Source: Zhihengliuella flava (GTDB lineage: Bacteria > Actinomycetota > Actinomycetes > Actinomycetales > Micrococcaceae). Taken from it: a stretch of DNA of 64,000 nt. A program made the position numbers and the translations under genes. The DNA is taken from the NCBI RefSeq assembly GCF_015751895.1, contig NZ_JADOTZ010000001.1:2046001-2110000 (forward strand). Reading direction: 5' to 3'. Positions 31,823-40,888 of the stretch are shown here, in pieces; the stretch's first letter is position 1; every line of letters begins with the position of its first letter. The notes beneath the pieces were generated by a model that did no database searches, had not been told where the DNA came from, and was given only the letters and a program-made list of their open reading frames with translations.

Positions 31823-33133
31823 ATGGCGGAGGCGGAGACAACAGAACAGGGCGCGGACGGGAGCAAGCTGTCGCTGACCGGCTCCGTCGCGCTCGGTACG
31901 GGCGTCATGATCGGCGCCGGGATCTTCGCCCTCGTGGGGCAGGTCGCTGAGATCGCCGGCGAGCTGCTCATCTGGGCCTTTGTGGTGGCCGCCGTGGTGG
32001 TGGCCTTTAGCTCGTACTCCTATATCCGCTATTCGGCCACGAACCCGTCCTCGGGCGGGATTGCCATGCTGCTGAAGTCGGCCTTTGGGCCCGGCGTCGT
32101 CGCCGGGTCCTTCACGCTGTTCATGTACGTGACGATGATCTTGGCGGAGTCCCTGCTGGGGCGCACCTTTGCAACGTACGTGCTGCGGCCCTTCGGGCTG
32201 GAGGGTTCGCCGTTCTGGGTTCCCGCCCTCGCCGTGCTCGCCATCGCTGCCGGAGCGCTCATCAATCTGGTGGGCAACCGGTGGGTGGAGCGAACGGCCA
32301 CGGCGGCCGCCGTTGTGAAGATTCTCGGCATCGCGGCCCTCGCCGTGGCAGGGCTGATCGTGGCCGGGAGCGTGCAACCGGCCGTGTCGGCGGCCCCGGC
32401 GGAGGAGGGGTGGGTTCAGTCCATGGGGGCGCTCTTGGCCGGGGCCACGTTATGTATTTTGGCGTACAAGGGATTCACGACCATCACGAATCAGGGCGCG
32501 GACCTCCGCGAACCGGAGCGCAATATCGGCCGGTCCATCATGATCTCCATCATCCTGTGTGCAGTGCTGTACGTGCTCATCACGCTCGCGGTCCGGGCCA
32601 GCTTGAGCCTGCCGGAGATCGTCCAGGCGCGGGATTATGCCCTCGCCGAGGCGGCCGAACCGCTCTTCGGCCCGTGGGGCGTGCGCCTCACCGTGCTCGT
32701 CGCCGTCGTGGCGACCCTCTCCGGGCTGACGGCCAGCCTCTTTGCGGTCTCCAAGCTCTACTCGATGCTGCGGGAGATGGGGCAGGTCCCGGGGCTCCCG
32801 GGCCGCGTGGACCATCAATCACTCATCATCACGGCGTCCTTGGCGATCCTGGCGGCGGCCTTTTTTGATCTGTCCCGTATCGCGGCGCTGGGAGCCATGC
32901 TGTATGTGGCGATGGACATCGCGGTGCATGTCGGCGTGCTGCGGATGCGCCAGGACTTGGCGGCCCGAGCTTGGGTGCCTTGCGTTGCTATCGCGCTGGA
33001 CGTGGCCGTGCTGGTCCCGTTTCTGCTGTTCCAACTCGCCCGGGACCCGCTGACCGTGGCCATCACTGGGGCTGTCGCGGCCGTCATTTTCGGGGCGCAG
33101 TGGGTCACGGTGAAGCGCCGGGACGCGCTATAG
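31823..33133 (+). CDS. APC family amino acid permease
   Basis: A 436-residue transporter of the amino acid-polyamine-organocation superfamily. The first helix has the GTGVMIGAGIFALVGQVAEIAG signature, and about 11 to 12 helices follow. The helix 6 region reads CILAYKGFTTITNQGADLREPERNIGRS. It carries an amino acid of unknown type. A CGGAGG box 8 bases upstream supports the start. It is compact, lacking a long cytoplasmic tail. It lies next to a TetR gene and immediately before the SOS-controlled umuDC promoter. Confidence 0.88.
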   Translation: MAEAETTEQGADGSKLSLTGSVALGTGVMIGAGIFALVGQVAEIAGELLIWAFVVAAVVVAFSSYSYIRYSATNPSSGGIAMLLKSAFGPGVVAGSFTLFMYVTMILAESLLGRTFATYVLRPFGLEGSPFWVPALAVLAIAAGALINLVGNRWVERTATAAAVVKILGIAALAVAGLIVAGSVQPAVSAAPAEEGWVQSMGALLAGATLCILAYKGFTTITNQGADLREPERNIGRSIMISIILCAVLYVLITLAVRASLSLPEIVQARDYALAEAAEPLFGPWGVRLTVLVAVVATLSGLTASLFAVSKLYSMLREMGQVPGLPGRVDHQSLIITASLAILAAAFFDLSRIAALGAMLYVAMDIAVHVGVLRMRQDLAARAWVPCVAIALDVAVLVPFLLFQLARDPLTVAITGAVAAVIFGAQWVTVKRRDAL

Positions 33134-33138
33134 TTGAA

Positions 33139-33154
33139 TCGAATATTCGTTCGA
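33139..33154. promoter_or_regulatory. LexA-binding SOS box
   Basis: TCGAATATTCGTTCGA matches the Gram-positive/actinobacterial consensus TCGAAC-N4-GTTCGA with one difference. It ends 4 bases before the umuD ATG and would block its promoter until DNA damage inactivates LexA. Confidence 0.85.
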
Positions 33155-33158
33155 TTCT

Positions 33159-33563
33159 ATGGGGGTGTCTGTGGCAGCAGAGTCCTCGCCGTTGCGTCCG
33201 CGCCCGGCCACCGGTTTCGCCTCCCCGGCGGGCGACTATTATGACGGCGGCATTGACCTGAATCGGCACCTCATCGCGGATCGAACTAGCACGTTTGTTA
33301 TGCGGGTCACGGGCCGTTCGATGGCCGGGGCTGGCATCGATGACGGGGACGAGCTCATCGTGGAACGCGCCCGGTCCCCGCGGGATCGCAGCGTCGTGGT
33401 CGTGGTGCATGACGGCGAGCTGGTGGTGCGCCGCTTGGCCCTCACTCCGGACGGCCCCGTCTTGTGGACCGAGCCGCGGCCACCGGAGCTGCCAGCCAGC
33501 ACGCACGTTGGAGGCGAGCTGGAGGTGTGGGGCGTGGCCACCCGGAGCCTGCACCGCTTATGA
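33159..33563 (+). CDS. umuD: UmuD-like protein (S24 peptidase fold) with altered catalytic residues
   Basis: A 134-residue UmuD homologue. The fold-defining GRSMAGAGI with Ser54 is present, but the position of the catalytic lysine carries Arg91 (VVRRL). The spacing Ser54 to Arg91 is 37, identical to Ser60 to Lys97 in E. coli UmuD, and the cleavage-site Cys-Gly is Thr18-Gly19, again at the same spacing. Self-cleavage by the Ser-Lys dyad is therefore doubtful. The gene is controlled by the SOS box just upstream and overlaps umuC by 4 bases. The start could instead be GTG at 33165 or 33171, since the ATG at 33159 lies inside the expected promoter. Confidence 0.88.
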   Translation: MGVSVAAESSPLRPRPATGFASPAGDYYDGGIDLNRHLIADRTSTFVMRVTGRSMAGAGIDDGDELIVERARSPRDRSVVVVVHDGELVVRRLALTPDGPVLWTEPRPPELPASTHVGGELEVWGVATRSLHRL

Positions 33564-34909
33564 TCTGGACTGCAGCCTCCACCACCGCCGGGGATGGGAC
33601 CCGCTACGCGTTGGTCGACGTCAACAACTTCTACGTCTCCTGCGAGCGCGTCTTCGATCCCTCACTGCACGGCCGCCCCGTCGTCGTCCTGTCCAATAAT
33701 GACGGCTGTGTCGTCGCGCGCAGCGCCGAAGCCAAGGCCCTCGGGATCCGGACCGGCACGCCCTGGTTCCAGCTGGCGCCGGACGCAGACCGCCACGGGT
33801 TGGCTGCGCGCTCCAGTAATTACGAGCTCTACGGGGACATGTCCGCGCGCGTCATGGAGGTCATCGGCTCCCACGGTGCATGGCAGGAGGTCTACTCGAT
33901 CGACGAGTCCTTCCTCGGCCTGCCCGCAGCGAGCGAGGCCGAGCTCCTTCGCGTTGCCCGGGCGGTCCGCGCCGATGTGGCCCGCCGTGTGGGGGTCCCG
34001 GTCTGCGTGGGCGTGGCGCCCACCAAAACCCTTGCCAAGTTCGCCAACCACATCGCCAAGCGCAACGATCATTTGGCCGGTGTGTGCTCGCTGGGTTCGT
34101 TGCCCGTGCACGACGCCGCCGCGCTCGCCGAACGCTTGCCGGCCACCGAGGTCTGGGGCGTCGGCAGCAAGACGGGGCATAAGCTCGCGGGGATGGGCAT
34201 CCAGACGGTCGCTGACCTCGCGGCGGCCGATCCGCTCCGGCTGCGCAAGAAGTTCTCCGTGGTCCTGCAGCGCACGGCGTTGGAACTGCGGGGCACGCCC
34301 TGCATCCCGCCGATCGACGAGCGGGCCGATGCCCACCAGATCATGTTCTCCCGCTCCTTCGCCACACCGGTGGAGTCCGCGGCGCAGATGCGGGATGTGC
34401 TCACGGTGTACGGACAGTCGGCGGCTTCCCGGCTCGCCGCCCGCGGACTCGTGGCGGAGGTCGTGGGCGCCTTCGCCGGGACCAGCCGTTTCGCCTCCGG
34501 GGAGGCGTCCCACCCCTCGGTCGCCATCCCGCTTGAGTCCCCGACGGCGGACCCGATTACCATCGTGCGCGCGGCGGCCGGCCTGCTGACCCGCCTCGCG
34601 CCGGAGGCCCGCTACTCGCGCGCCGGCGTCGTGCTCTCCGGACTCAGCCCGGCCGGCTCTATCCGCCAAGACGAGCTGGACCTGTTCGGGCAGCCGGAGG
34701 CCGCGGCACCGGGCGGTGCTTCCGCCGACGTCCGGCCGGAGCAAGACGTCAGCACGGTGCTCTCCAGCGTGAAATCGCGTTTTGGCAAGTCAGCCATCGG
34801 GCTGGGCGCCGGTGGTGTCCACCGCCAGGCAGCGTGGAGTATGAAACGCGAGTACTCGTCCCCGCGCTACACCACCGACTGGGCGGATCTGCCCGTCGTG
34901 AAGGCCTAG
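33560..34909 (+). CDS. umuC: Y-family DNA polymerase, UmuC (Pol V catalytic subunit)
   Basis: A 449-residue translesion polymerase. The palm motif begins [19 protein letters not shown] with the metal-binding Asp, the second acidic cluster is SIDESFL, and [15 protein letters not shown] is typical of UmuC. Helix-hairpin-helix and little-finger regions follow, with a UmuC-type C-terminal domain after about residue 370. It copies past DNA lesions, normally with cleaved UmuD'. The start overlaps the umuD stop (ATGA). The catalytic residues look intact even though the partner UmuD is altered. Confidence 0.95.
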   Translation: MIWTAASTTAGDGTRYALVDVNNFYVSCERVFDPSLHGRPVVVLSNNDGCVVARSAEAKALGIRTGTPWFQLAPDADRHGLAARSSNYELYGDMSARVMEVIGSHGAWQEVYSIDESFLGLPAASEAELLRVARAVRADVARRVGVPVCVGVAPTKTLAKFANHIAKRNDHLAGVCSLGSLPVHDAAALAERLPATEVWGVGSKTGHKLAGMGIQTVADLAAADPLRLRKKFSVVLQRTALELRGTPCIPPIDERADAHQIMFSRSFATPVESAAQMRDVLTVYGQSAASRLAARGLVAEVVGAFAGTSRFASGEASHPSVAIPLESPTADPITIVRAAAGLLTRLAPEARYSRAGVVLSGLSPAGSIRQDELDLFGQPEAAAPGGASADVRPEQDVSTVLSSVKSRFGKSAIGLGAGGVHRQAAWSMKREYSSPRYTTDWADLPVVKA

Positions 34910-34931
34910 TAGCGCGGGCACTTTAAAAGCC

Positions 34932-34971
34932 GCGGCCGGGCCCGGCTGGTTTCCCAGCTGAACCCGGCCGC
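34932..34971. terminator. Bidirectional terminator between umuC and the subtilase gene
   Basis: GCGGCCGGG (34932-34940) pairs with CCCGGCCGC (34963-34971), and an inner GCTGG/CCAGC stem extends the hairpin. It lies between two convergent genes. An AAAA run lies just upstream and acts as a T-run for the minus-strand gene. Confidence 0.8.
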
Positions 34972-34988
34972 CGCCGTCGCACCCCGAA

Positions 34989-37900
34989 TTACTTCAGGGT
35001 GACCACCTCGGCGCGCTCGCCGGAGGCGTTGTGGTGATGCAGCAGCAGGGCGTCCGCCACAGGCTTGGCCTTGCCCTTGCCGTTCTTCCCCTTGCCCTCG
35101 GTGACCGCGTGGGCCTCGAGTGCGGTGCCCGGCTGGTCGGCAAACATCAGGCCGTCCCCGGCGCCGGAGAACCAGACGTCCGGGTTCACCGGGTTGTAGC
35201 CGATCCAATCGGTCGAGTCGACCGGGATGATGTTTCCGGCGTCGTCGGTGTTGTAGTAGCTGTACGTCAACACGCGGTAGGAGATCTCCTGATCGCCGTC
35301 GATGCCCAGCGCGGCCAGTGACACCGGCAGGGTCGCGACGTTGGAGTCGAACAGGTTGGTGTCCGTGCCCAGCAGGACATTTACGCCCCACGCGTCCACA
35401 CTCTGCCCCGTGGACAGGTCCACGGTGGAGGCGAGGTCTAGGTCCACGCCGTCGAATCGGCTGGTGTAGGTCACGAAGTCGGCGGTGCCGTCCTGATCCA
35501 CGTCGAACTCCACGTCGATCTCCACGCCGCCGGCTAGGTGCGCCCAGTCGTTGTGGGTGGCCACACCGATGTTCAGCAGGCCGTCCGCTGCGCCGACGCT
35601 CGGTGCGTCGGACGCCGCGCCCACGTAGGCGAGGTCCATCTCCGCCGTGGCCGGGGTGGAGGTATCCGCCAGCTCGTCGCTGGTGGCGCCGAGTTCAAAC
35701 GCGGAGACCAGGGAGGTGACGTTCTCGCTGCCCTCGCCGGCGTCTACGCCGCGCCCGGTCAGGTTGATGGTGCCCGTGCCGTCGGTGACCTTGGACTTCT
35801 TCCGGTCCGCGCTCATGTCCGCCGTCGGCTTGGGAGCCGCTTGGACGGGCACGCGCAGGGTCGGGGCGTCAGCGTTCTCCAGCACGATGCGCCCCGTCGC
35901 GTCCGCCACCCACTGGCGCGGCAGGCCGGACTGCGTGGCCTCGAGCGTCGGGTCCATGGTCTTCGCGAACTCGGCCGGATCCACTGTCAGGGTCACCTCA
36001 AACTCGGCGGTGCCGCCGGCCGGGACGGTGACGGTGTCCGCGCTCAGGGTGTACGTCGCGCCCTGGATGGACGACGACGCCGCGTAGGAGACGTCGTACG
36101 TCATCTCGGCGTCGGACTGGTTCTGCACCGTGACGGACTTCGTCGCCGTGTAGGTGTCCGTGCCCAGCTCGATGACGCCGAAGACGACGCTGGTCAGGTC
36201 CGCCGCGTCGGTGGCGTAGGCGATGGCCGGGGTGTTCAGTGCGGCGTCGCCGATCACGCGGCCGGAGCCGACGCGGTTGGGTCCGAACGCCTCACCGTTG
36301 GCGGCCATCACGTCCGCCGTGGCGGTGTTCATCACGCGGGACTTGACCTCGCTGGCCGAGTATTCGCCGGAACCGTAGACCAGGGCGGCTAGGCCGGCGA
36401 CGTGCGGGGTGGCCATCGAGGTGCCGGACATGACGGCCGTCCCGTTGCCGGTGGCCACACCCACAGAACCAATCAGCGTGCCCGGGGCGGCGACGTCGGG
36501 CTTCACAATGCCATCGCTGCCGTGCACTCCACGTGACGAGCTGGAGTTCAGGGTGTCGAGGGCCCCGGACTCGGCCTTCGTGGAGCCGATGAGCTCCGGC
36601 GAGAGGCGGACCTGCAGGGTGCCGGCCTCAGCGTCGGGGCGCAGGGCGTCCGAGTAGGTCTGGTTGAACTGAATGCCCGGGATCTCCGCGTTGCCGGCGA
36701 TGCCGGCGTCGAACACGAGCCGCGGCGAGTCGAGGATCACGCCGGCGCCGCCAGCGTCCGCGATGTTGCCAAAGCGCTGCGCGGAACCGCACGGGAACGC
36801 GCCGTCTTCCTCCCACTGGATCCAGACCCAGCTGCCGCCGAGGTCCGTGCCGTCCGGCCAGGCGTCACAGCCGAACCGATTGTCGGCCGGGGCCATCGTC
36901 ACCGTTCCGGTGAGTTCCTCTTCGGTCGCCGTCTGGTAGTCGTAGTTGACCGAGTACTGGCCGGCGGCCCGGCCCGCGGAGGCCTCGGGCGCCAAGATGT
37001 CCGCGCCGTCCAGCGTCGTCGTCGACCCCACGGAGTTGGCCACGGTCAGCGCGGACGCTGCGTTACCGGGGGAGCCGCCGACGTTGGTGACGTCAGAGGC
37101 GTTGCCGGAGGCGATCACGGACAGAATGCCGAGCTCGGTCAGGGCGTCGACGATGTCATTCTCCGGATCGTCCACGGGGGAGTGATCGGAGCCTAGGGAC
37201 ATGTTGACCACGTCCGCGCGGTCGGAGAAGTCGCCGTCGCCGTTCGGGTCAAGTACGTAGTCGAGGGCTTGGCCGACGACGGCGGAGGAACCCTCACAGC
37301 CGAACACGCGAATGCCCACGACCTCGGCAAGCGGCGCCGTGCCCGGGCCGACCTTCATGGCCGCAACCTGTTCAGCGGTCAGAGAGGAGTAATCCCCGGT
37401 GAAGGTGGTGCCGTCCGGGTTGACGCCGTAACCGGCGGCCGTGCCGGCCACGTGCGAGCCGTGCCCGGCCGTGGCGCAATCGAGCGGGTTCGGGTCCGGG
37501 TTCGGGACTGGCTGGTAGGAGTCAGCGTCGGGATCAGCGTTGTAGTCATCGCCAGTGAGGTCCCAGCCGCCAATGAACTTGGCGGGATCGATCAATCCGG
37601 AGTCAGCGCTGGGCAGTTCGGTCGAGGCCTGCGCCTGATCGTAAGCCTCGCGGGTTCCCGGGCCGCCGAAGGAAGCGTGGGTGTAGTCGACACCCGTGTC
37701 CAACACGGCAATGGTCACGTCTTCGCCGGTGGCGCCGAGGTCCTGCCACGCATTCAGCGCGCGCGTGTCAATCACGGCCCCGGAGTTGGACGGCGTCTTG
37801 GGGTTGATGGCGCTGACCTTGACGACGTCGTCCCGCTGCGCCAGCGTGCGCAGCTTCTTGGCGTTGCCGCGCAGGGCCACGCCCGGCAGCGCGTTGGTGG

Positions 37901-38291
37901 TCTCGTAGATCACCTGGGCGGAGGCCTGCGCCGCGGCGGACTTGCCCTGAGCCTTGATCTTCTTCCGGAGTTCCTTGACCTCTTTGTCCTTCTTGACCGG
38001 CTTGCCCTGGCCCCGGGTGACACTGTCCGGCTGCGTGGCCGCATAGGCGCCCTCGCCTTCAAACTGAACATAAACAGAAACCTCGCCCTGGGCGTGGGCG
38101 AGGGTTTCGGAAATCTTGAGGTTCGTATCGGCCAGCGATTCTGAGCTGTAGGCGGTAGCGAGGGGGTCGGACGACGTCGTCGCTCCCGCCGGCAGTGCCG
38201 CGGTTGCGGCGAGTGCCAAGCCGGCCGACGTCGCCACGACGGCCCGAGCCAGCCGCGGCCGGTTCGCTCCAGATCGGTGCGAGGTAGTCAT
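34989..38291 (-). CDS. Large secreted subtilisin-like serine protease (S8)
   Basis: An 1100-residue exported protease. A signal peptide spans about 1-38, an inhibitor-I9-like propeptide about 50-165, and the S8 catalytic domain about 185-670. The triad is Asp198 (VLDTGVD), His277 (GHGSHVAG) and Ser625 (GTSMATPH), with the oxyanion Asn397 in SGN. A PA-type insert lies at about 450-575. The 400-residue C-terminal part is beta-rich and may be fibronectin-III-like domains. There is no LPXTG anchor, so the protein is probably released. A GGAG box supports the start at 38291. It probably degrades extracellular protein for nutrition. Confidence 0.93.
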   Translation of the reverse strand: MTTSHRSGANRPRLARAVVATSAGLALAATAALPAGATTSSDPLATAYSSESLADTNLKISETLAHAQGEVSVYVQFEGEGAYAATQPDSVTRGQGKPVKKDKEVKELRKKIKAQGKSAAAQASAQVIYETTNALPGVALRGNAKKLRTLAQRDDVVKVSAINPKTPSNSGAVIDTRALNAWQDLGATGEDVTIAVLDTGVDYTHASFGGPGTREAYDQAQASTELPSADSGLIDPAKFIGGWDLTGDDYNADPDADSYQPVPNPDPNPLDCATAGHGSHVAGTAAGYGVNPDGTTFTGDYSSLTAEQVAAMKVGPGTAPLAEVVGIRVFGCEGSSAVVGQALDYVLDPNGDGDFSDRADVVNMSLGSDHSPVDDPENDIVDALTELGILSVIASGNASDVTNVGGSPGNAASALTVANSVGSTTTLDGADILAPEASAGRAAGQYSVNYDYQTATEEELTGTVTMAPADNRFGCDAWPDGTDLGGSWVWIQWEEDGAFPCGSAQRFGNIADAGGAGVILDSPRLVFDAGIAGNAEIPGIQFNQTYSDALRPDAEAGTLQVRLSPELIGSTKAESGALDTLNSSSSRGVHGSDGIVKPDVAAPGTLIGSVGVATGNGTAVMSGTSMATPHVAGLAALVYGSGEYSASEVKSRVMNTATADVMAANGEAFGPNRVGSGRVIGDAALNTPAIAYATDAADLTSVVFGVIELGTDTYTATKSVTVQNQSDAEMTYDVSYAASSSIQGATYTLSADTVTVPAGGTAEFEVTLTVDPAEFAKTMDPTLEATQSGLPRQWVADATGRIVLENADAPTLRVPVQAAPKPTADMSADRKKSKVTDGTGTINLTGRGVDAGEGSENVTSLVSAFELGATSDELADTSTPATAEMDLAYVGAASDAPSVGAADGLLNIGVATHNDWAHLAGGVEIDVEFDVDQDGTADFVTYTSRFDGVDLDLASTVDLSTGQSVDAWGVNVLLGTDTNLFDSNVATLPVSLAALGIDGDQEISYRVLTYSYYNTDDAGNIIPVDSTDWIGYNPVNPDVWFSGAGDGLMFADQPGTALEAHAVTEGKGKNGKGKAKPVADALLLHHHNASGERAEVVTLK

Positions 38292-38345
38292 GCTGCTCCT
38301 TGAGTTCCACGAAGAGAACGCGCGAGTGCTGCGTCCCACGGAGTC

Positions 38346-38373
38346 AGCCTAAGTGAGGTTCGTCACTTGTCAA
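38346..38373 (-). promoter_or_regulatory. Promoter of the subtilase gene with an internal GTGA-N6-TCAC dyad
   Basis: On the minus strand TTGACA (38368-38373) and TAGGCT (38346-38351) are 16 bases apart. The spacer is filled by AAGTGA-N6-TCACTT at 38351-38368, a perfect dyad with CRP/GlxR spacing, suggesting catabolite control or a repressor site. Confidence 0.55.
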
Positions 38374-38390
38374 GGAGTTGTTAAATAATT

Positions 38391-38419
38391 GCGGGCGTGA
38401 CGTTTGACGTCACGCCCGC
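38391..38419 (-). terminator. Terminator of the pyridoxal kinase gene
   Basis: A perfect 13-bp stem (38391-38403 with 38407-38419) and a 3-base loop. On the minus strand it is followed by an AATTATTTAA tract, and it lies 20 bases after the kinase stop. Confidence 0.85.
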
Positions 38420-38439
38420 GCCTCACGGCGGGAAAGTCT

Positions 38440-39261
38440 CTACTTTCCGCCCTGCCACAAGGCATCGAACGGTGCTGCAGAGGCGACGCGGTGGCGGATC
38501 CCCTCCGTCACAAACTCCTTCGCCGTGCGGGCGGCCTCCAGCGGGGTGGCCCCCTTGGCGAGCTCGGCCGTCACGGCGGCGGCGAGCGAGCAGCCGGCGC
38601 CGGAAACGGCGACCTCACCGATCTTCTCGGCACGCAGCACCTCGAGCGTTTCGCCGTCGTAAAACACGTCGATGGCCTCGCTGCCCGCGAGGCGCACGCC
38701 GCCCTTGGCCAACACGGCCGCGCCGGAGGCCTCGTGGATGGACTTGGCGGCCTCGATCAGTGAGGCCTCGTCCGTGATGGTCAGGCCGGAGAGCTGCTCC
38801 GCTTCAAAGTGATTGGGGGTGACGAAGGTGGCCAGCGGCAGCAGGTTCGCCTTGAGGGCCTGATCCGTGTCCAGCGCGTGGCCCGGCTCCTGGCCCTTGC
38901 AGATCAGCACCGGATCCAGCACCACGTTCTTCCACGCCTGGCCCTTCAGCGCGGTGGCCACCGTGTCAATCGTGGCGGGCGAACCCATCATGCCGAGCTT
39001 GACCGTCTCCAGCTGGCCCTCGTAGCAGGTCTGTGTGGCCTCCAGCTGGTCGGCGATCACGTGGGGCTCCACCGGGACAAAGCGGTGGTTCCAGTTGTCC
39101 TGGGGGTCAAAGGAGACGATGCAGGTCAGCGCCACGATCCCGTAGGTGCCGAGCTGCTGGAAGGTTTTCAGGTCCGCCTGCGCTCCCGCGCCGCCGGTGG
39201 CCTCGGAGCCGGCGATCGTCAGGGTGATGGCGGGGGCAGGTGCGTGCGCAGTGGAAGTCAT
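38440..39261 (-). CDS. pdxK: Pyridoxine/pyridoxal kinase (ThiD-like PdxK) or HMP(-P) kinase
   Basis: A 273-residue ribokinase-fold kinase. TIAGSEATGGAGAQADLKTF is the substrate-binding start shared by ThiD and the Bacillus-type PdxK. Details favour PdxK: a WNH motif in DNWNHRFVP, DPVLICKG, and a GAGC anion-hole motif where ThiD has GTGD. It would phosphorylate vitamin B6 vitamers, or less likely hydroxymethylpyrimidine. The second in-frame ATG (39261) is preferred because a TAAAAT -10 box lies exactly 7 bases upstream, indicating a leaderless mRNA. The promoter lies inside the end of the TetR gene. Confidence 0.8.
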   Translation of the reverse strand: MTSTAHAPAPAITLTIAGSEATGGAGAQADLKTFQQLGTYGIVALTCIVSFDPQDNWNHRFVPVEPHVIADQLEATQTCYEGQLETVKLGMMGSPATIDTVATALKGQAWKNVVLDPVLICKGQEPGHALDTDQALKANLLPLATFVTPNHFEAEQLSGLTITDEASLIEAAKSIHEASGAAVLAKGGVRLAGSEAIDVFYDGETLEVLRAEKIGEVAVSGAGCSLAAAVTAELAKGATPLEAARTAKEFVTEGIRHRVASAAPFDALWQGGK

Positions 39262-39274
39262 GCGTGCCATTTTA
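39262..39274 (-). promoter_or_regulatory. Leaderless promoter -10 box (TAAAAT, minus strand)
   Basis: TAAAAT on the minus strand (39269-39274) is 7 bases before the kinase ATG and overlaps the stop codon of the upstream TetR gene. Confidence 0.55.
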
Positions 39275-39937
39275 GGCCGCGCGTCGGGTCCCTGTCTCCG
39301 CGGAGCTGGCGCGTGGAGAGGCCTCCGCAGCCGTGGCCCGGGTGATGGTCAGTAACTCGTCGGCCAGGCGGCGCACCACGGGGAGCCGGGCGAGCACCGT
39401 GGCCCGCGCGGCAAACGGCGCGAGGCGAGCGATCAGGGCCCGCGTTCGGGCGTCGTCGTCCGTATCGTCGTGGGCCCACAAGGTGAGCACGGCCCGGGTG
39501 GCGAGGGCCAAGAGTTCCGGCAGGTCCTGGCGGATCGGCCGTGGCGGGTGTGGGCTCGCCGCGGCGACGGTGTGCGCCATGGCCAGCCGAATGCTGGCCG
39601 GCAGCGGTGCGCCCATCAGGGCCCGTCCGCAGCTGGAGTACGGGGAGAGCGCCTCGAGAAGTGACTCCCACGCGGTGCGCAATTGGTGCTCTAGTGCATT
39701 GCCCGGCGTGAGTTCAGAGGGCAGGGCGGCGGCGTAGTCGGCCAGGATGCTCGCGATCGCGGCTCGGGTGAGTTCTTCCTTGGACTCGAAGTAGTAGTAG
39801 GCGGCCCCCAGCGCCACCCCGCTTTCCTCTGCAATGGCGCGCACGGTGGTCCCCGCAAAGCCGCGTTCGCGCAGAAGCTTTAAGGCTGCACTGATGAGCT
39901 GGGCGCGGGTGCGGGCGGATTTGGGGGTCGCGGACAC
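39272..39937 (-). CDS. TetR family transcriptional regulator
   Basis: A 221-residue TetR protein with HTH at about residues 12-56 (ISAALKLLRERGFAGTTVRAIAEESGVALGAAYYYFESKEELTRAAI). The effector domain carries a mid segment with a proline-rich turn (SPHPPRPIRQDLPEL). A perfect palindrome 46 bases upstream is the likely autoregulatory operator. Its tail overlaps the promoter of the pyridoxal kinase gene, so transcription of the two genes may interfere. No obvious target other than itself is visible. Confidence 0.85.
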   Translation of the reverse strand: MSATPKSARTRAQLISAALKLLRERGFAGTTVRAIAEESGVALGAAYYYFESKEELTRAAIASILADYAAALPSELTPGNALEHQLRTAWESLLEALSPYSSCGRALMGAPLPASIRLAMAHTVAAASPHPPRPIRQDLPELLALATRAVLTLWAHDDTDDDARTRALIARLAPFAARATVLARLPVVRRLADELLTITRATAAEASPRASSAETGTRRAA

Positions 39938-39983
39938 GCGATTCTCCTTGAGATGACGGGGCTATAGCCCAGTGTACTCATTT

Positions 39984-39997
39984 TTGAACATGTTCAA
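39984..39997. promoter_or_regulatory. Palindromic operator (TTGAACATGTTCAA)
   Basis: A perfect 14-base palindrome upstream of the TetR gene at 39272-39937. Its half-site TTGAACA is close to the TGAACA arm of the operator at 18347-18362, which belongs to a different TetR gene. Confidence 0.65.
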
Positions 39998-40197
39998 GAA
40001 AACGAGGTCCGGTGCGGGCGTTCGGTGCGGGTGCCAGGCGTAGGTCTCAGGCGCGGGGTTCAGCGCGGGTGTCCTCCACGATGGTTCGGCGCGGTGGGAC
40101 GGCAGTCGACGGCCCGTGGGAGAATGGCACGGTCAGTGCTAATACAGCCGGCCGCCGGTGTGGCCAGGCGAACCACTACAGAATTGAGTTCCCTCTC

Positions 40198-40875
40198 ATG
40201 GCCCCGCACTCCGCCGTGCCCGCTGCCGCCAAGACCGGCAGCCCGTACTTCTCCACCGTCCTCGCCCTCATGGCGATCGTGGTGGTTCTGTCCAATATCG
40301 GCGCCACCAAGGGCGTCGAGTTCGGCCCGATCGTGACCGACGGCGGGTTCTTCCTCTTCCCGCTGGCCTACATCCTCGGGGACGTGGTGTCCGAGGTTTA
40401 CGGGTTCAAGGCCGCTCGGCGCGCGATCATCACGACGTTCGCGCTCTCCGTGTTCACCACGCTGTGCTTTTGGGTCATCATCGCCCTGCCGGGGGCCTCG
40501 TGGTACGAGGGGCAGGATGCGCTCGCGGCCACGCTGGGGCCGGTGTGGCAGATCGTCGCCGCGTCGCTCCTCGGCTTTGCGGTGGGGCAGTTGTTGAACT
40601 CCTATGTTCTGGTGCGCATGAAGGCGCGCTTCGGTGAGCGCGCGCTGATCGGCCGCCTGCTGGGCTCCACCGGCGTTGGCGAGTTCGCGGACACGCTGAT
40701 CTTTTGCTCCATCGCGGCCGGCGTGATTGGCATTACGGACGCGGGAACATTCATCAACTACGTGGTGGTGGGCTTCCTCTACAAAACGGCGGTGGAGGTC
40801 CTCTTTGTCCCGGTCACTACGGCCGTGATCGCTTGGTTCAAGCGGCGGGAGCCCACTTACGCTGTCGCCGACTGA
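40198..40875 (+). CDS. Queuosine precursor transporter (YhhQ/COG1738 family)
   Basis: A 225-residue membrane protein with about six helices. Family features include VVVLSNIGATKGVEFGPIVTDGGFFLFPLAYILGDVVSEVYGFKAARRAI and FADTLIFCSIA. YhhQ proteins import preQ0 or preQ1 for tRNA queuosine modification. A tRNA-guanine transglycosylase gene lies 3 kb downstream, supporting a salvage role. The ATG at 40198 begins a suitable N-terminus, but there is no clear ribosome-binding site; a TAATAC -10 box near 40140 would give a 50-base leader. I saw no preQ1 riboswitch there. Confidence 0.88.
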   Translation: MAPHSAVPAAAKTGSPYFSTVLALMAIVVVLSNIGATKGVEFGPIVTDGGFFLFPLAYILGDVVSEVYGFKAARRAIITTFALSVFTTLCFWVIIALPGASWYEGQDALAATLGPVWQIVAASLLGFAVGQLLNSYVLVRMKARFGERALIGRLLGSTGVGEFADTLIFCSIAAGVIGITDAGTFINYVVVGFLYKTAVEVLFVPVTTAVIAWFKRREPTYAVAD

Positions 40876-40888
40876 GCCGCATCATTTC

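Noticed and set aside
40130-40197. Possible preQ1 riboswitch before the queuosine-precursor transporter
   Set aside because: I could not find the aptamer's conserved loop pattern or a convincing pseudoknot; only a plausible -10 box is visible.
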